Shown in pieces: positions 25,491 through 37,065 of a stretch of DNA of 64,000 bases (position 1 is its first letter; every line of letters begins with the position of its first letter). The stretch is from contig CACONQ010000001.1 in NCBI GenBank assembly GCA_902628635.1, positions 62,001 through 126,000 on the forward strand, in the 5' to 3' direction. The notes below the pieces were generated by a model, which was not told the origin of the DNA, did no database searches, and worked only from the letters and a program-made list of their open reading frames with translations. Made by a program: the position numbers and the translations under genes. The DNA is from an uncultured Pelagibacteraceae bacterium (GTDB lineage Bacteria > Pseudomonadota > Alphaproteobacteria > Pelagibacterales > Pelagibacteraceae).

Positions 25491-27245
25491 TTATGCTTTT
25501 AAAGGTATAGTTTTTAAAATCATATCGTTTCTAATTTTATCTATACCTAGTTTATTTAATGTAGATATTATAAAATAAAGGCTTTCTGTGCCTAAATCTT
25601 TTAAATTATCCTCGCCTATAATCTCAACCAATCTAAGTAATATCATTGCTATTTCACCATCGTTAATCATGACTTGAATATCCGTTGGTATATTTGCACT
25701 ATCTAATTCGAAATACTCTTTATTTTTTTCTGAAATTTGAACACCGTCAGATATAAGAGCCTCAATTACAATTAAGTCTTTAGTAGAAAAGTAATATTTT
25801 TGATTTTTTTTTATTTTCTTTAACATTTTATTAAGTTCTTTTTCAGCTTTTTCAACTTCCATATTATTTTCAAAATATCTAACTAATTTCGATTGATGAA
25901 TTATTTTATTATTTATTTTTATTTTTTTATTTTGGTTTTTTTTTTCAGCAAGATGGTAATTATAAAATTCCAAGTATTCTGATGGGATATTTTTTTCATC
26001 TATTTCCTCCAGCATTTCAACTAATTTTTTATCTAATGCATTACCAATTTCACTTTTATCAAAACTATTTTTTAAAATTTCTAAAATTTTGATTTTGTAA
26101 GCGTCATCTTTTGAGAGCAAATAACCCTGATATAACAATGCTCTTGACTGATTTTCAGGAAGTAGTTTGTAAGACTCTTCAATCGAAATGAGCTGATTAA
26201 TATTAAATTTATACCTAGTGTATAAATTTAACAAATCACTTTCTGAGTAGTTGCCCTTATGAGTTTCTTTTTCAATTGAAATAACCTTTGCATCATCTTC
26301 AATTACAACTTCATCTACACTAATTAATAAATTATTATTTCTTAGATAATTCCAAATAAGCTGATTTGTAGTATCTTTTGGTATATACGAAAAATTTGGA
26401 TTTGTTTTGTGAGATAAATGGAAATCTAAAATATTTTTTTCTGATATTGTAGCATCAATTTCGTTTGAATAACCCATTAAATATTCAAATTTTTTTTCAA
26501 AAAATTTATCTTTGAAACCATTTTCCTTTAAAAGATCAAATTGCATTTGAGCAATTTCATTTTGATCTTTATAAATAAAACAATAAACTTTGAATTTGGC
26601 CAAATATTTATCCTCATCAAAAGACTCTAAATTTGAAAGAATTTGGCAAGCATCATTTAAATTATTGTTTGATAAATTTTGTTCCAAATAATACTTAACT
26701 AAATCCTGGTCAATTTTTTCAGAATTTTTTAATAAGAATTCCTTTATAAGATTTAAATCATTTACTCTTATAAGCCAATTAGTCTTTAGTTTAAGAAATT
26801 CATCTATAGTTAAATTATTTTTTGGTGGAAGAGCATTGGTTAAAATTAATTTATTGTATAAATCTTTTGCATCATTTGACAAATTAAGTTTATTTAGTTT
26901 TTCAATAATATTTAATATTTTTTCTCCATCTGATAATTGCCACATGTTTAAAGTTAAATCATGTTCTGCAGGATCAAATAATCCTACAAGATAATTTTTT
27001 TCGTCTACATTTATTTTATTATCTAATTCGATTGATGTGGTTGATTGATTATTAAGTGTTTGTATAATTAATGAGTCACCTTCTAGTTCCTCTAAATTAT
27101 TTTGCTCAATACTATTCTCATTATTTGAGTTTTTATTGATACTCCATATATCTACTGGCTCATTTGAAAAGAGGTTTGTAAATAATAAGAAAGAAAATAA
27201 AATTTTAAATAATAAAATTTTATTTAATAACTTTAAGATTTTCAT
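25491..27245 (-). CDS. Secreted helical-repeat protein of unknown function (584 aa)
   Basis: Not recognised. An N-terminal signal peptide is likely (ILLFKILFSFLLFTNLFSNE, cleavage around residue 28), followed by ~550 residues rich in Leu, Asn, Lys, Asp and Glu with helix-pair periodicity reminiscent of TPR-like solenoids. No catalytic motif or further membrane segment is obvious. It probably resides in the periplasm (inference). Its start overlaps the upstream 61-residue membrane protein by 26 nt, so the two are likely co-translated. Proteins of this kind tend to be clade-restricted. Confidence 0.8.
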   Translation of the reverse strand: MKILKLLNKILLFKILFSFLLFTNLFSNEPVDIWSINKNSNNENSIEQNNLEELEGDSLIIQTLNNQSTTSIELDNKINVDEKNYLVGLFDPAEHDLTLNMWQLSDGEKILNIIEKLNKLNLSNDAKDLYNKLILTNALPPKNNLTIDEFLKLKTNWLIRVNDLNLIKEFLLKNSEKIDQDLVKYYLEQNLSNNNLNDACQILSNLESFDEDKYLAKFKVYCFIYKDQNEIAQMQFDLLKENGFKDKFFEKKFEYLMGYSNEIDATISEKNILDFHLSHKTNPNFSYIPKDTTNQLIWNYLRNNNLLISVDEVVIEDDAKVISIEKETHKGNYSESDLLNLYTRYKFNINQLISIEESYKLLPENQSRALLYQGYLLSKDDAYKIKILEILKNSFDKSEIGNALDKKLVEMLEEIDEKNIPSEYLEFYNYHLAEKKNQNKKIKINNKIIHQSKLVRYFENNMEVEKAEKELNKMLKKIKKNQKYYFSTKDLIVIEALISDGVQISEKNKEYFELDSANIPTDIQVMINDGEIAMILLRLVEIIGEDNLKDLGTESLYFIISTLNKLGIDKIRNDMILKTIPLKA

Positions 27246-27405
27246 TAGGGATTATTTTTTCAATCTTTTTATTTGGAGAGGGAAAATTAATTTGATCTAC
27301 TAAGAGTAGTATTATAAAAAATAAAAAAAATACTAAAGCAATTTTAATAATTAACTTTATTAAATAGTTAGACTTACCAATTGCTTGCTTTTTTTGAAAA
27401 TACAT
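27220..27405 (-). CDS. Small single-pass membrane protein (61 aa)
   Basis: Begins MYFQKKQAIGKSNYL with a basic cytoplasmic head, then a strong transmembrane segment (IIKIALVFFLFFIILLLVDQ, about residues 20-39) and a short polar tail with PSPNKKIEKIIPNENLK that would face the periplasm. No family recognised. It overlaps the secreted 584-residue protein gene by 26 nt and is transcribed first, divergently from aroK, which suggests a shared role at the envelope. Confidence 0.65.
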   Translation of the reverse strand: MYFQKKQAIGKSNYLIKLIIKIALVFFLFFIILLLVDQINFPSPNKKIEKIIPNENLKVIK

Positions 27406-27471
27406 ATAACGTTTTTATAATAAATCAAATTAAGACAATATTATGTTTTTTCAATAGAGATATTTATTTAT

Positions 27472-27975
27472 ATGAAAAAAAACCTTGTTTTATTAGGCAT
27501 GCCTGGATCTGGAAAAAGTAGTTTGGGTAAATTGTTGGCTAAAATTACTGGTCTAAAACTTTATGATATTGATAAATTAATTATTGAAGAAATTGGTTTA
27601 GAAATTGCAGAAATTTTCCAAACCAAAGGTGAAGAGTTTTTTAGAAAAATTGAGGAAAAAAAAACTTTAGAAATTCTAAAAAAATCAAACAATATTATTG
27701 CATTAGGAGGGGGAGCATTTCTAAATGAAAAAATCAGGTCAAAAATACTTAAAAATGATTATTCAGTATGGCTTAAATGGGATAAAGAAACTCTAACTTC
27801 TAGATTAACAAAGAGTAAAAAAAGACCTATTACTTATAGTTTAAAAAAGAATGATTTAATCAAATTGATCGAAAAAAGAGCTAAAATATATTCTTTGGCA
27901 AAATTTAAAATTAATTGTGATAAACTATCAAAACAAGAAATTGCCAAAAAAATTTTAGAAATATATGAAAAATAA
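27472..27975 (+). CDS. aroK: Shikimate kinase
   Basis: P-loop kinase phosphorylating shikimate. Walker A is GMPGSGKSSLGKLLA, the shikimate-binding segment is YDIDKLI then EEFFRKIEEK, the central loop is ALGGGAFLN and the lid is RLTKSKKRPIT. 167 residues. It overlaps aroB by 11 nt. Confidence 0.95.
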   Translation: MKKNLVLLGMPGSGKSSLGKLLAKITGLKLYDIDKLIIEEIGLEIAEIFQTKGEEFFRKIEEKKTLEILKKSNNIIALGGGAFLNEKIRSKILKNDYSVWLKWDKETLTSRLTKSKKRPITYSLKKNDLIKLIEKRAKIYSLAKFKINCDKLSKQEIAKKILEIYEK

Positions 27976-29071
27976 TAAAATTATAATCAGTACAGCGAAT
28001 TCTAAATATGAGATTTTAATTGGATCAAATCTAATAAATAAACTTGATAAAATTTTAAAATCTAAATTACCCAAGTCTGAAAAATATTTGATTGTGTTTG
28101 ATAGCAAAGTCCCATTTAAGATGATCAAAAAATTAAAACAAAAAATCAAAAAAAAAGTGATTTTGTATAAATTTTCCTCAAGTGAAAAAAATAAAGACCA
28201 GCATAATGTAAATAAATTACTAACTGTAATGCAAAAATATAACTTTAATAGAAATGATTCTTTAATTGCAGTTGGAGGCGGAGTTGTTGGTGATGTTTCT
28301 GGATTTGCTGCAAGTATTTTTAAAAGAGGACTAAAATTTATTAACATACCAACGACTTTATTAGCGCAAGTTGATAGTAGTATAGGTGGAAAAACTGGTA
28401 TTAACACAAGTTTTGGTAAAAATTTAATAGGATCTTTTTATCAACCAAATCTAGTTATAGCTGACATTGACTTCTTAAAATCTCTTCCAAAAAGAGAAAT
28501 CATTTGTGGATATGCAGAAATTTTTAAACACTCTATTATTTCTGACAAAAAGTTCTTTTATTTTTTACTTAAGAATTTTGATAAAATAATCAAACTTAAA
28601 CAACCATTTATTAATAAAGCTATTTATAAAAGTTGTTTGATTAAAAAAAGAATAGTTGAAAAAGACGAAAAGGAAAAAAACTTAAGAAAGACTCTTAACC
28701 TTGGACATACTTTTGCACATTCTTACGAAGCTGCATACAAATACTCAAAAAAGCTAAATCATGGTGAGGCGGTTTTGCTTGGAATTAATAGTGCCTCCGA
28801 ATTTAGTTTAAAGGAGAAATTTTTAAATCTTAGAGAGCATAATTTAATAATAAAGCATATTTACGCTATTAATAAATCACTCAATTTAAAAAATTATTTT
28901 AGTCGGAAAGATGTAAATAAACTTTTAGAGTTTATGAAGAATGATAAAAAAAATAATAGTAATAAAATAAACTTAATTTTAATTAAAAAAATCGGAAATG
29001 TAACATATAATAATTTTTTTGATTTAGATAAGATCTCTAAATTTATAAGGCTTCAATTTTATAATATGTGA
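27965..29071 (+). CDS. aroB: 3-dehydroquinate synthase
   Basis: NAD- and zinc-dependent second step of the shikimate pathway. Markers: VGGGVVGDVSGFAASIFKRG (NAD-binding glycine loop), NIPTTLLAQVDSSIGGKTGINT, the conserved GYAEIFKHSI with metal ligand Glu, and NLGHTFAHSYEA plus LNHGEAVLLGI with His ligands. 368 residues. Its 3' end overlaps the convergent bolA gene by 13 nt. Confidence 0.96.
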   Translation: MKNNKIIISTANSKYEILIGSNLINKLDKILKSKLPKSEKYLIVFDSKVPFKMIKKLKQKIKKKVILYKFSSSEKNKDQHNVNKLLTVMQKYNFNRNDSLIAVGGGVVGDVSGFAASIFKRGLKFINIPTTLLAQVDSSIGGKTGINTSFGKNLIGSFYQPNLVIADIDFLKSLPKREIICGYAEIFKHSIISDKKFFYFLLKNFDKIIKLKQPFINKAIYKSCLIKKRIVEKDEKEKNLRKTLNLGHTFAHSYEAAYKYSKKLNHGEAVLLGINSASEFSLKEKFLNLREHNLIIKHIYAINKSLNLKNYFSRKDVNKLLEFMKNDKKNNSNKINLILIKKIGNVTYNNFFDLDKISKFIRLQFYNM

Positions 29072-29319
29072 ATCTGGATTGAATGAATATAATTTTGAAT
29101 TTCATTTGATAGAATATTATAAATTTTTTTATTTGAGTCTATTTTACTTAATAACTTTAGCTCATTTGATTTAATAGTCAATTTGATATGATACTTATTT
29201 TTGTTATGACTTTTATGATTAACATGTAAAAATGTTTTATCCTCAATTGATATTTCTTCACAAGAAATTTTTTGTTGAATTTTTTTTTTAATTTCTAAAT
29301 TTAATGTTTTTATATCCAT
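29059..29319 (-). CDS. BolA family protein
   Basis: Using the ATG at 29319 (MDIKTLNLEIKKKIQQK) gives 86 residues, the family size; the track's longer start would run into the upstream divergent gene. The class II KH-like fold is suggested by IEDKTFLHVNHKSHNKNKYHIKLTI and a helix NKKIYNILSNEIQNYIHSIQIHIL. BolA proteins partner with monothiol glutaredoxins in Fe-S handling. It is divergent from the J-domain gene with only 22 nt between the start codons; bolA next to dnaJ-like-cobS-cobT is a known alphaproteobacterial arrangement. Confidence 0.82.
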   Translation of the reverse strand: MDIKTLNLEIKKKIQQKISCEEISIEDKTFLHVNHKSHNKNKYHIKLTIKSNELKLLSKIDSNKKIYNILSNEIQNYIHSIQIHIL

Positions 29320-29341
29320 AAAAATTATATTATTATATAGC

Positions 29342-29869
29342 ATGAAAACAATTTGTGATTGGAATAATTGCTTTGAAATAGGAGAGTACAAAGCGCCAAT
29401 AGAGAAAGATAATAGCAAGAACTTTAGACTATTATGCTTAAAGCATGTTAAAGAATTTAATAAAAACTGGAATTATTTTTCGGGTATGAGCGATAGAGAG
29501 GTGATACAGTTTCTTAAAAGTGACGCAACATGGCATAAGCCAACACAAGGTTTTAGCTCATCGGATAATTTTTTTAAGGTATTATGGAATAATGCATTAA
29601 ATGATGGATTTGATGATTTAAAATTTAAAAATCAATTTAATGCTAAAGGAAATTTGAAATTTACTAACAATGATATAAAAGCCTTTGCTGTCTTGGGTAT
29701 TTCAGTTGGTTTAAAATGGGACAAAATACAGCAGAAGTTTAAAAAACTTGTTAAAAAATTTCACCCTGATATTAATTCTGGAGATAAAAATTATGAAGAA
29801 AAGCTTAAAGTAATTACTTTAGCATACACACAATTAAAAAATACTTATAGGAAAAACATTGATAAATAA
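29342..29869 (+). CDS. J-domain protein upstream of cobS
   Basis: 175 residues. The C-terminal ~60 residues form a J domain with the Hsp70-activating HPD in FKKLVKKFHPDINSGDKNYE, preceded by FAVLGISVGLKWDKIQ. The N-terminal part contains CDWNNCFEIGEYKAP, LCLKHVKEFNKNWNYFSGMSDREV and TWHKPT, a small Cys/His-containing module typical of the alphaproteobacterial DnaJ-like protein located before cobS. The client is unknown; the neighbouring CobS/CobT complex is the natural candidate. Confidence 0.88.
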   Translation: MKTICDWNNCFEIGEYKAPIEKDNSKNFRLLCLKHVKEFNKNWNYFSGMSDREVIQFLKSDATWHKPTQGFSSSDNFFKVLWNNALNDGFDDLKFKNQFNAKGNLKFTNNDIKAFAVLGISVGLKWDKIQQKFKKLVKKFHPDINSGDKNYEEKLKVITLAYTQLKNTYRKNIDK

Positions 29870-30833
29870 TTTAAACATCAAACCTGATATAAAATTATCT
29901 GTTAAACAAACTTTTGGGATTGACTCTGAGATTGAGGTCGAGGCTTTTTCAAAAAAAAACGATTATGTTCCTGAAATTGATAAAAACTATATATTTGACA
30001 GAGATACAACGCTAGCGATACTTTCGGGATTCTCGTTTAATAAAAGAGTCCTTGTTCAAGGTTATCATGGTACAGGTAAATCTACTCATATAGAACAAGT
30101 AGCTGCAAGATTAAATTGGCCCTGCATTCGTATAAATCTAGACAGTCACGTAAGTAGAATTGATTTAATTGGTAAAGATGCAATAACAATTAAAGATGGT
30201 AAACAAATAACAGAATTTAAAGAAGGAATTCTACCTTGGTCAATTCAAAATCCTGTTGCTTTAGTCTTTGACGAGTATGATGCCGGTAGACCTGACGTGA
30301 TGTTTGTAATCCAAAGAGTTTTAGAGGCTGATGGAAGTTTTACACTTCTTGATAAAAATAAAGTAATAAAACAAAACAAATATTTTAGATTGTTCGCAAC
30401 ATCAAATACAGTTGGGCTAGGTGATACAACAGGTTTGTATCATGGTACTCAGCAGATAAACCAGGGACAGATGGACAGGTGGAATATTGTAACTTCTTTA
30501 AATTACTTAAGCCTAGAGAAAGAGATGGAAATAATTTTGGCCAAGAATAAAAATTTAAATAATGCGAAAGGAAAGGAAAAAGTTGCAAACATGATTAAAG
30601 TTGCAACTTTAACTAGGAAAGGTTTTATAGCTGGCGATATTTCTACAGTTATGAGTCCCAGGACCGTTTTACATTGGGTAGAGAATTCTGAAATTTTCAA
30701 GGATATTGGATATGGTTTTAGAGTGACTTTTTTAAATAAATGCGATGAGATTGAAAAGAATATAATCGCCGAATATTACCAGAGATGTTTTGGTGAAGAA
30801 TTGCCAGAGTCTATGTTAAATATTCAAAGTTAA
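29859..30833 (+). CDS. cobS: CobS-type AAA+ ATPase (cobaltochelatase subunit family)
   Basis: 324-residue MoxR-like AAA+ ATPase. Walker A is GYHGTGKSTHIEQ, Walker B is VALVFDEYDAG, sensor 1 is FATSNT; the N-terminal VKQTFGIDSEIEVEAFS is characteristic of CobS. No ATG precedes the conserved N-terminus, so the TTG at 29859, overlapping the J-protein gene by 11 nt, is the likely start. In cobalamin makers CobS works with CobT and CobN to insert cobalt; no cobN or other cobalamin gene is in this window. Confidence 0.9.
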   Translation: MINNLNIKPDIKLSVKQTFGIDSEIEVEAFSKKNDYVPEIDKNYIFDRDTTLAILSGFSFNKRVLVQGYHGTGKSTHIEQVAARLNWPCIRINLDSHVSRIDLIGKDAITIKDGKQITEFKEGILPWSIQNPVALVFDEYDAGRPDVMFVIQRVLEADGSFTLLDKNKVIKQNKYFRLFATSNTVGLGDTTGLYHGTQQINQGQMDRWNIVTSLNYLSLEKEMEIILAKNKNLNNAKGKEKVANMIKVATLTRKGFIAGDISTVMSPRTVLHWVENSEIFKDIGYGFRVTFLNKCDEIEKNIIAEYYQRCFGEELPESMLNIQS

Positions 30834-32633
30834 ATGAGTAAAGAAGATAATTTTAAAGAAAAATTTAAATTAGCCCTTTTATCGACCGCTAACGCTATTG
30901 CGGACGATTATTCTCCTGATAATGACAAAAAAAATAAAAAAAAATCAAAAATAGATCTTTTTGAATTAGATAAATTAGAAAGTAGAAGTGATTTTGTTAA
31001 ATATAGAGCCGAGATTGACTCAGGTGCTTTAAAAAGAAAATTTTCAAATACAGAAATATTTAGGAATAATTTTCCACAAAACTCATCATATAAACAGCTT
31101 TATGAATTATCTGAAAAAATAAGATGCGAAATATTAGGCTCAAATATACTTAAAGGTGTTGGTGCAAATCTGAAAGAAAACTACACAAATGAAATTTTAA
31201 CAAAAAAAAAGGATCAGTTATTTTCTAAGGAAGATGTAAGTGTAATAGAGGCATTTGAGTTATATATGCTTAAGAATTTCTATAAAATAAATTTAAATAG
31301 CCTTAATGAAAAAATTTTAAGTTATTGGGAAAATGATTTTGATAAATCCTTAAAAAAACATATAAATTTTTTACTAGAAAATTTAGAAAATCAAGACATA
31401 TATAATTCGAAAGTATCAGAGATATTACAAAATTTGGATATATTTGATGATACAAACGAAAGTAAAAACCAAGAAGATCAACAAAATGATAATAATGAGG
31501 CTGATGCAGATCAAAATAATACCGATACTGATAGCGATAATAATGAAGAAAATAAACAACGAGAAGAAAGCGAAGAAAGTTTTGACTCCGAATATGATTT
31601 TAGCGAGCACAAAATTGATGAACAGATTGTCGATACAGACTCGGAAAAGCAAAGTAGTGAGACTATTATTCAAAAAGGTGGAGGGGAATTTAGCGATAAG
31701 GATTATAAGGTTTTCACAAAAGAATTTGATGAAATTTCAAAAGCTGAAAATTTAGAAAGCTTAGAGGAAATAACAAAATTAAGAAAAAACTTAGATCAGC
31801 AATTAATTACTTTTCAAGATTTGATAACAAAGCTAGCAAATAAACTTCAAAGACAGTTATTAGCAAGTCAAAAAAGAGCTTGGGAATTTGATTTGGAAGA
31901 AGGATTATTGGATACTTCAAAATTAACAAGGGTTATTATGGATCCTTATAGTTCTTTATCATTTAAAAAAGAAAAGGACTATGAATTTAAAGATACAGTC
32001 GTTACTTTATTAATTGATAACTCTGGATCTATGCGAGGACGTCCAATAACAATCGCTGCAATTTGTGCTGATATTTTGTCGAGAACACTCGAGAGATGTG
32101 CGGTTAAAGTAGAAATTTTAGGCTTCACAACAAAAAATTGGAAAGGCGGTCAGTCGAGAGAAGATTGGAATAAGAGAAATAAACCAAAAAATCCTGGACG
32201 TCTTAATGATCTACGTCACATAATTTATAAAAGTGCAGATACTCAATGGAGAATATCTAAAAATAATTTAGGACTTATGCTAAAGGAAGGATTATTAAAA
32301 GAAAATATCGATGGTGAGGCAATTAATTGGGCTTTTAGCAGACTACAAAAGCGAAAGGAAGAAAGAAAAATCTTGATGGTTATTTCAGATGGTGCGCCAG
32401 TTGATGACAGCACTTTAAGTGTAAATTTTGGTGATTATTTAGAAAAACATTTAAAAAAAACTGTAAAATTTATTGAAAATAAAAGTAATGTAGAAATTTT
32501 AGCTATTGGGATAGGTCACGATGTCTCCAGATACTATTCCAAAGCTATTAAAATTACTGATGTTCAAGAACTTGGAGATGTTATGATAAATCAATTAAGT
32601 GATTTATTTAGCGAAAGAAAAAAACTCAATTAA
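30834..32633 (+). CDS. cobT: CobT-type VWA protein (cobaltochelatase subunit family)
   Basis: 599 residues: an N-terminal helical CobT region, a long acidic low-complexity linker (residues ~200-260, rich in D, E, N), and a C-terminal von Willebrand A domain with the MIDAS motif as [12 protein letters not shown] and the later metal-site loop [10 protein letters not shown]. It pairs with the CobS AAA+ ring and starts directly after the cobS stop. The ORF 31444..31755 in another frame is a shadow of the linker. Confidence 0.9.
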   Translation: MSKEDNFKEKFKLALLSTANAIADDYSPDNDKKNKKKSKIDLFELDKLESRSDFVKYRAEIDSGALKRKFSNTEIFRNNFPQNSSYKQLYELSEKIRCEILGSNILKGVGANLKENYTNEILTKKKDQLFSKEDVSVIEAFELYMLKNFYKINLNSLNEKILSYWENDFDKSLKKHINFLLENLENQDIYNSKVSEILQNLDIFDDTNESKNQEDQQNDNNEADADQNNTDTDSDNNEENKQREESEESFDSEYDFSEHKIDEQIVDTDSEKQSSETIIQKGGGEFSDKDYKVFTKEFDEISKAENLESLEEITKLRKNLDQQLITFQDLITKLANKLQRQLLASQKRAWEFDLEEGLLDTSKLTRVIMDPYSSLSFKKEKDYEFKDTVVTLLIDNSGSMRGRPITIAAICADILSRTLERCAVKVEILGFTTKNWKGGQSREDWNKRNKPKNPGRLNDLRHIIYKSADTQWRISKNNLGLMLKEGLLKENIDGEAINWAFSRLQKRKEERKILMVISDGAPVDDSTLSVNFGDYLEKHLKKTVKFIENKSNVEILAIGIGHDVSRYYSKAIKITDVQELGDVMINQLSDLFSERKKLN

Positions 32634-33897
32634 GATTTAAAGATCTAAGATTTTTATTTTTCCACAAAATTGTGATCTCAGCTCCCGATCTTGTTTTTGA
32701 ATTTTTACAAGTTACAGTAGCAAAATTTTTTTCTAGTAATGTTTTACCAATAAAAATCCCTAAACCTAATCCAGTTTTATTGCTCGACTTGGAGTCTTTT
32801 AAATAAGGCTCACCCAATTTATAGATTATATCTTTAGAAAAACCTTTGCCATCATCTTCTATTTTAATAATTGTTTCGTCATTATCACTTTTAAGATTTA
32901 TAAATATTTTTTTTTTTGAAAATTTATTTGCATTTCCAATAAAATTTCTGAGCCCATAAACAATCTCAATTAGTTTAGGCATTACAATTGGATTATTATT
33001 CTGATCAGTAATTAAAATAAATTCCTTTTTGCTAATTTCTTGAAAGGACCTTATAATTTGTATCAAATAATCTTTTAAAGAAATATTTTGATCTAAGAAC
33101 TCATCATCTGTAACGGGATTCATGCTAAGTTTTTGTAATATTTTTATACATCTATCAACTTGACTAGATAGTAAACTTATATCTTTGTTATTTTTAAACT
33201 CTTTTTCTAGGTCTGCCAATACGATTTTAATTGTTGAGAGTGGAGTACCTAGTGAGTGGGCTGCTGCTGCTGCTTGCCCTCCAAGAGACACTAGCTCGTG
33301 TTCTTTTGCCATTATAGCTTCCATTTTATTTAATGCATTCTCTCTAATCTTTCTTTCAGCCCCAAAAGATATTGAAAAAAAACTTAAAAAAACAAGTGCA
33401 ATTATTAATGATATTGGAATAGCATAATAATAGTAATCACTAATATGAAAATGTTCATTCAATGGCGCTGGTAAGCCTTTATTAAAAAAAGTTAGAAATA
33501 TTACAGATAAAATTGTTATTAAAACTAGGAAAATACTAGATTTTTTTCCTAAGTAGATAGATGAAAATATGCTTGGAATTATAATAAAAATACAAAAAGG
33601 ATTTACTATTCCACCGGTTAAATAAAGTAAAAAACTTAGTTGGAAAATATCCAAACATAAAAAAATAAAAGAGGATCTGTCAGAAACTTGATTTTTTTTG
33701 TAATAATAAATTAAAACTAGGTTACTTATTGCCCCAAGATAAATTATAAAATTTGATAGTATGTGATTAAATTCAAAACCAAGTCCATATTTAACAAAAT
33801 TTATTGTTATTAGCTGTCCAATTATAGCTATCCATCTAAGTCTAATATATTGTATTCTGTTTAGAGAATAAATTTTTGAAGTTTCAAAAAACCTCAT
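32626..33897 (-). CDS. regB: RegB/PrrB-type redox sensor histidine kinase
   Basis: 423 residues: about six N-terminal membrane helices, including the quinone-site motif GGIVNPF of RegB; a phosphoacceptor helix with [18 protein letters not shown] (RegB consensus AAAHELGTPLATI); and an ATPase domain with N box [11 protein letters not shown]1 IEDDGKGFS and G2 GLGLGIFIG. Cys in RCIKILQKL may correspond to the redox-active Cys. The residue after the phosphorylated His is Ser rather than Glu. No regA response regulator is adjacent. It overlaps cobT by 8 nt, convergent. Confidence 0.85.
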   Translation of the reverse strand: MRFFETSKIYSLNRIQYIRLRWIAIIGQLITINFVKYGLGFEFNHILSNFIIYLGAISNLVLIYYYKKNQVSDRSSFIFLCLDIFQLSFLLYLTGGIVNPFCIFIIIPSIFSSIYLGKKSSIFLVLITILSVIFLTFFNKGLPAPLNEHFHISDYYYYAIPISLIIALVFLSFFSISFGAERKIRENALNKMEAIMAKEHELVSLGGQAAAAAHSLGTPLSTIKIVLADLEKEFKNNKDISLLSSQVDRCIKILQKLSMNPVTDDEFLDQNISLKDYLIQIIRSFQEISKKEFILITDQNNNPIVMPKLIEIVYGLRNFIGNANKFSKKKIFINLKSDNDETIIKIEDDGKGFSKDIIYKLGEPYLKDSKSSNKTGLGLGIFIGKTLLEKNFATVTCKNSKTRSGAEITILWKNKNLRSLNLN

Positions 33898-33900
33898 AAA

Positions 33901-35958
<2,058 letters not shown>

Positions 35959-35980
35959 TTATTTTTTTTGGAAAAAAAAA

Positions 35981-35989
35981 ATTATACCA
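35981..35989 (-). promoter_or_regulatory. Extended -10 promoter of gyrB
   Basis: The minus strand reads TGG-TATAAT, a perfect -10 with the extended TGn element, placing transcription start near 35974 and leaving a leader of ~16 nt before the gyrB ATG at 35958. The -35 region (TTTATT) is poor, as expected when an extended -10 is present. Confidence 0.5.
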
Positions 35990-36002
35990 TTTTTTAAAAT
36001 TT

Positions 36003-36031
36003 AAATAAAATAGCTTTTAAACAAGAAGCTA
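36003..36031 (-). terminator. Weak stem-loop with T-rich tail after the glycosyltransferase gene
   Basis: On the minus strand TAGCTT-CTTGTTTAA-AAGCTA is followed by TTTTATTT. The 6-bp AT-rich stem is weak, but the position, downstream of the glycosyltransferase stop and before the gyrB promoter, suits a terminator. Confidence 0.3.
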
Positions 36032-36113
36032 AATAAGCCTTATCTATTGTGGTTTTTTTGATATTTATTTATTTTTTTTCTAAATTTTAAAAATTTACAA
36101 ATATTAGTGATTT

Positions 36114-36929
36114 TTATTCCTTTTTTTTAAAAAATAATAAAAATTTTACAATTGCATAGATAAAACATAAGCTTTCGAATGCTTTTTTTAATTGAAAGGT
36201 CAAACTAAAAAAGATCATTAAAAAAAAGAATTTTATTGGTTCACGTATAATTTTGATTTTTTTCAATTTATTGTATTTTAATTGAAAAATTAACTCTCCA
36301 TATTTAAAATAAACTTTTCTAATTATAAAACTTTTTAGATTTTCTTTTACCGACTTTTCTCCAATATGATTTGCATATGCGCTCATATTTAAATAAATTT
36401 TAAAGTTATTTTTTTCTATTGCTCTACATAAATCGACATCTTCCCAATAAAAGAAAAATTGCTCATCAAACATACCTATTTTTTCAAATCTTTTTTTTTC
36501 AGCGAGAAATATAGCTCCCAAAATTTTATTTACTGGAAATATCTTTTTACTTTTTTGGCTATTTTCAAAATTTTTAAATTGTTTTATTCTTGGGACTGAG
36601 ATTATACTATCCTTTTTGACTTCTAAAGTTCTTTTCAATCTGAGTATTGATTTTTTTGAAATATCTGTATCAGGCTGCGTACATAAAAAATACTTTGTTT
36701 TTACTTTTTTTACTAAAAAATTTATTCCTTTTGCAAAACCTTTGTTCTCGCTAGAAACACCATAATACTTAATTTTTGGAAATACTTTTTTAACTTTCTC
36801 CTTTAATTCTAAATCGTTGCTTTGATCTAAAATATATAAGTCAAAATCTTTATAGTTGTTTAGCTTAGTTATAACTTTTTCTGGTGTTCTATAAAATAGA
36901 ATTACAACAGATATGTTACTAGATTTCAT
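36114..36929 (-). CDS. Glycosyltransferase family 2
   Basis: 271 residues with a GT-A fold: SVVILFYRTPEKVITKL at the start, nucleotide-binding ENKGFAKGINFLV, the DxD-type metal site in LCTQPDTDIS, and the acceptor/catalytic region FDEQFFFYWEDVDLCRAIEKN. The pattern resembles rhamnosyl-/WbbL-type transferases, so a role in surface polysaccharide or lipid glycosylation is likely but not proven. The C-terminal ~50 residues are hydrophobic/basic and may anchor it to the membrane. It lies just downstream of tRNA-Ser. Confidence 0.82.
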   Translation of the reverse strand: MKSSNISVVILFYRTPEKVITKLNNYKDFDLYILDQSNDLELKEKVKKVFPKIKYYGVSSENKGFAKGINFLVKKVKTKYFLCTQPDTDISKKSILRLKRTLEVKKDSIISVPRIKQFKNFENSQKSKKIFPVNKILGAIFLAEKKRFEKIGMFDEQFFFYWEDVDLCRAIEKNNFKIYLNMSAYANHIGEKSVKENLKSFIIRKVYFKYGELIFQLKYNKLKKIKIIREPIKFFFLMIFFSLTFQLKKAFESLCFIYAIVKFLLFFKKKE

Positions 36930-36972
36930 TTTTTTATTATTAACTTAAATAATCTATATATCAAAAAAAAAA

Positions 36973-37062
36973 TGGCGGAGAGAGTGGGATTCGAACCCAC
37001 GAAAGAGTTACCCCTTAACACGCTTTCCAAGCGTGCGCCTTAAACCACTCGGCCATCTCTCC
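36973..37062 (-). tRNA. tRNA-Ser (GGA)
   Basis: Acceptor GGAGAGA/TCTCTCC, anticodon arm CACGC-TTGGAAA-GCGTG (anticodon GGA), a long variable arm typical of tRNA-Ser, canonical T arm GTGGG-TTCGAAT-CCCAC, G73 and encoded CCA. Both elbow loops are canonical, unlike tRNA-His and tRNA-Thr here. It sits 3 nt past the upstream methyltransferase-like gene on the same strand. Confidence 0.97.
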
Positions 37063-37065
37063 AAA

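Noticed and set aside
31444-31755. Lys/Ile-rich ORF overlapping cobT in another frame
   Set aside because: Mirror of the acidic low-complexity linker of CobT (GAT/AAT repeats); shadow translation.
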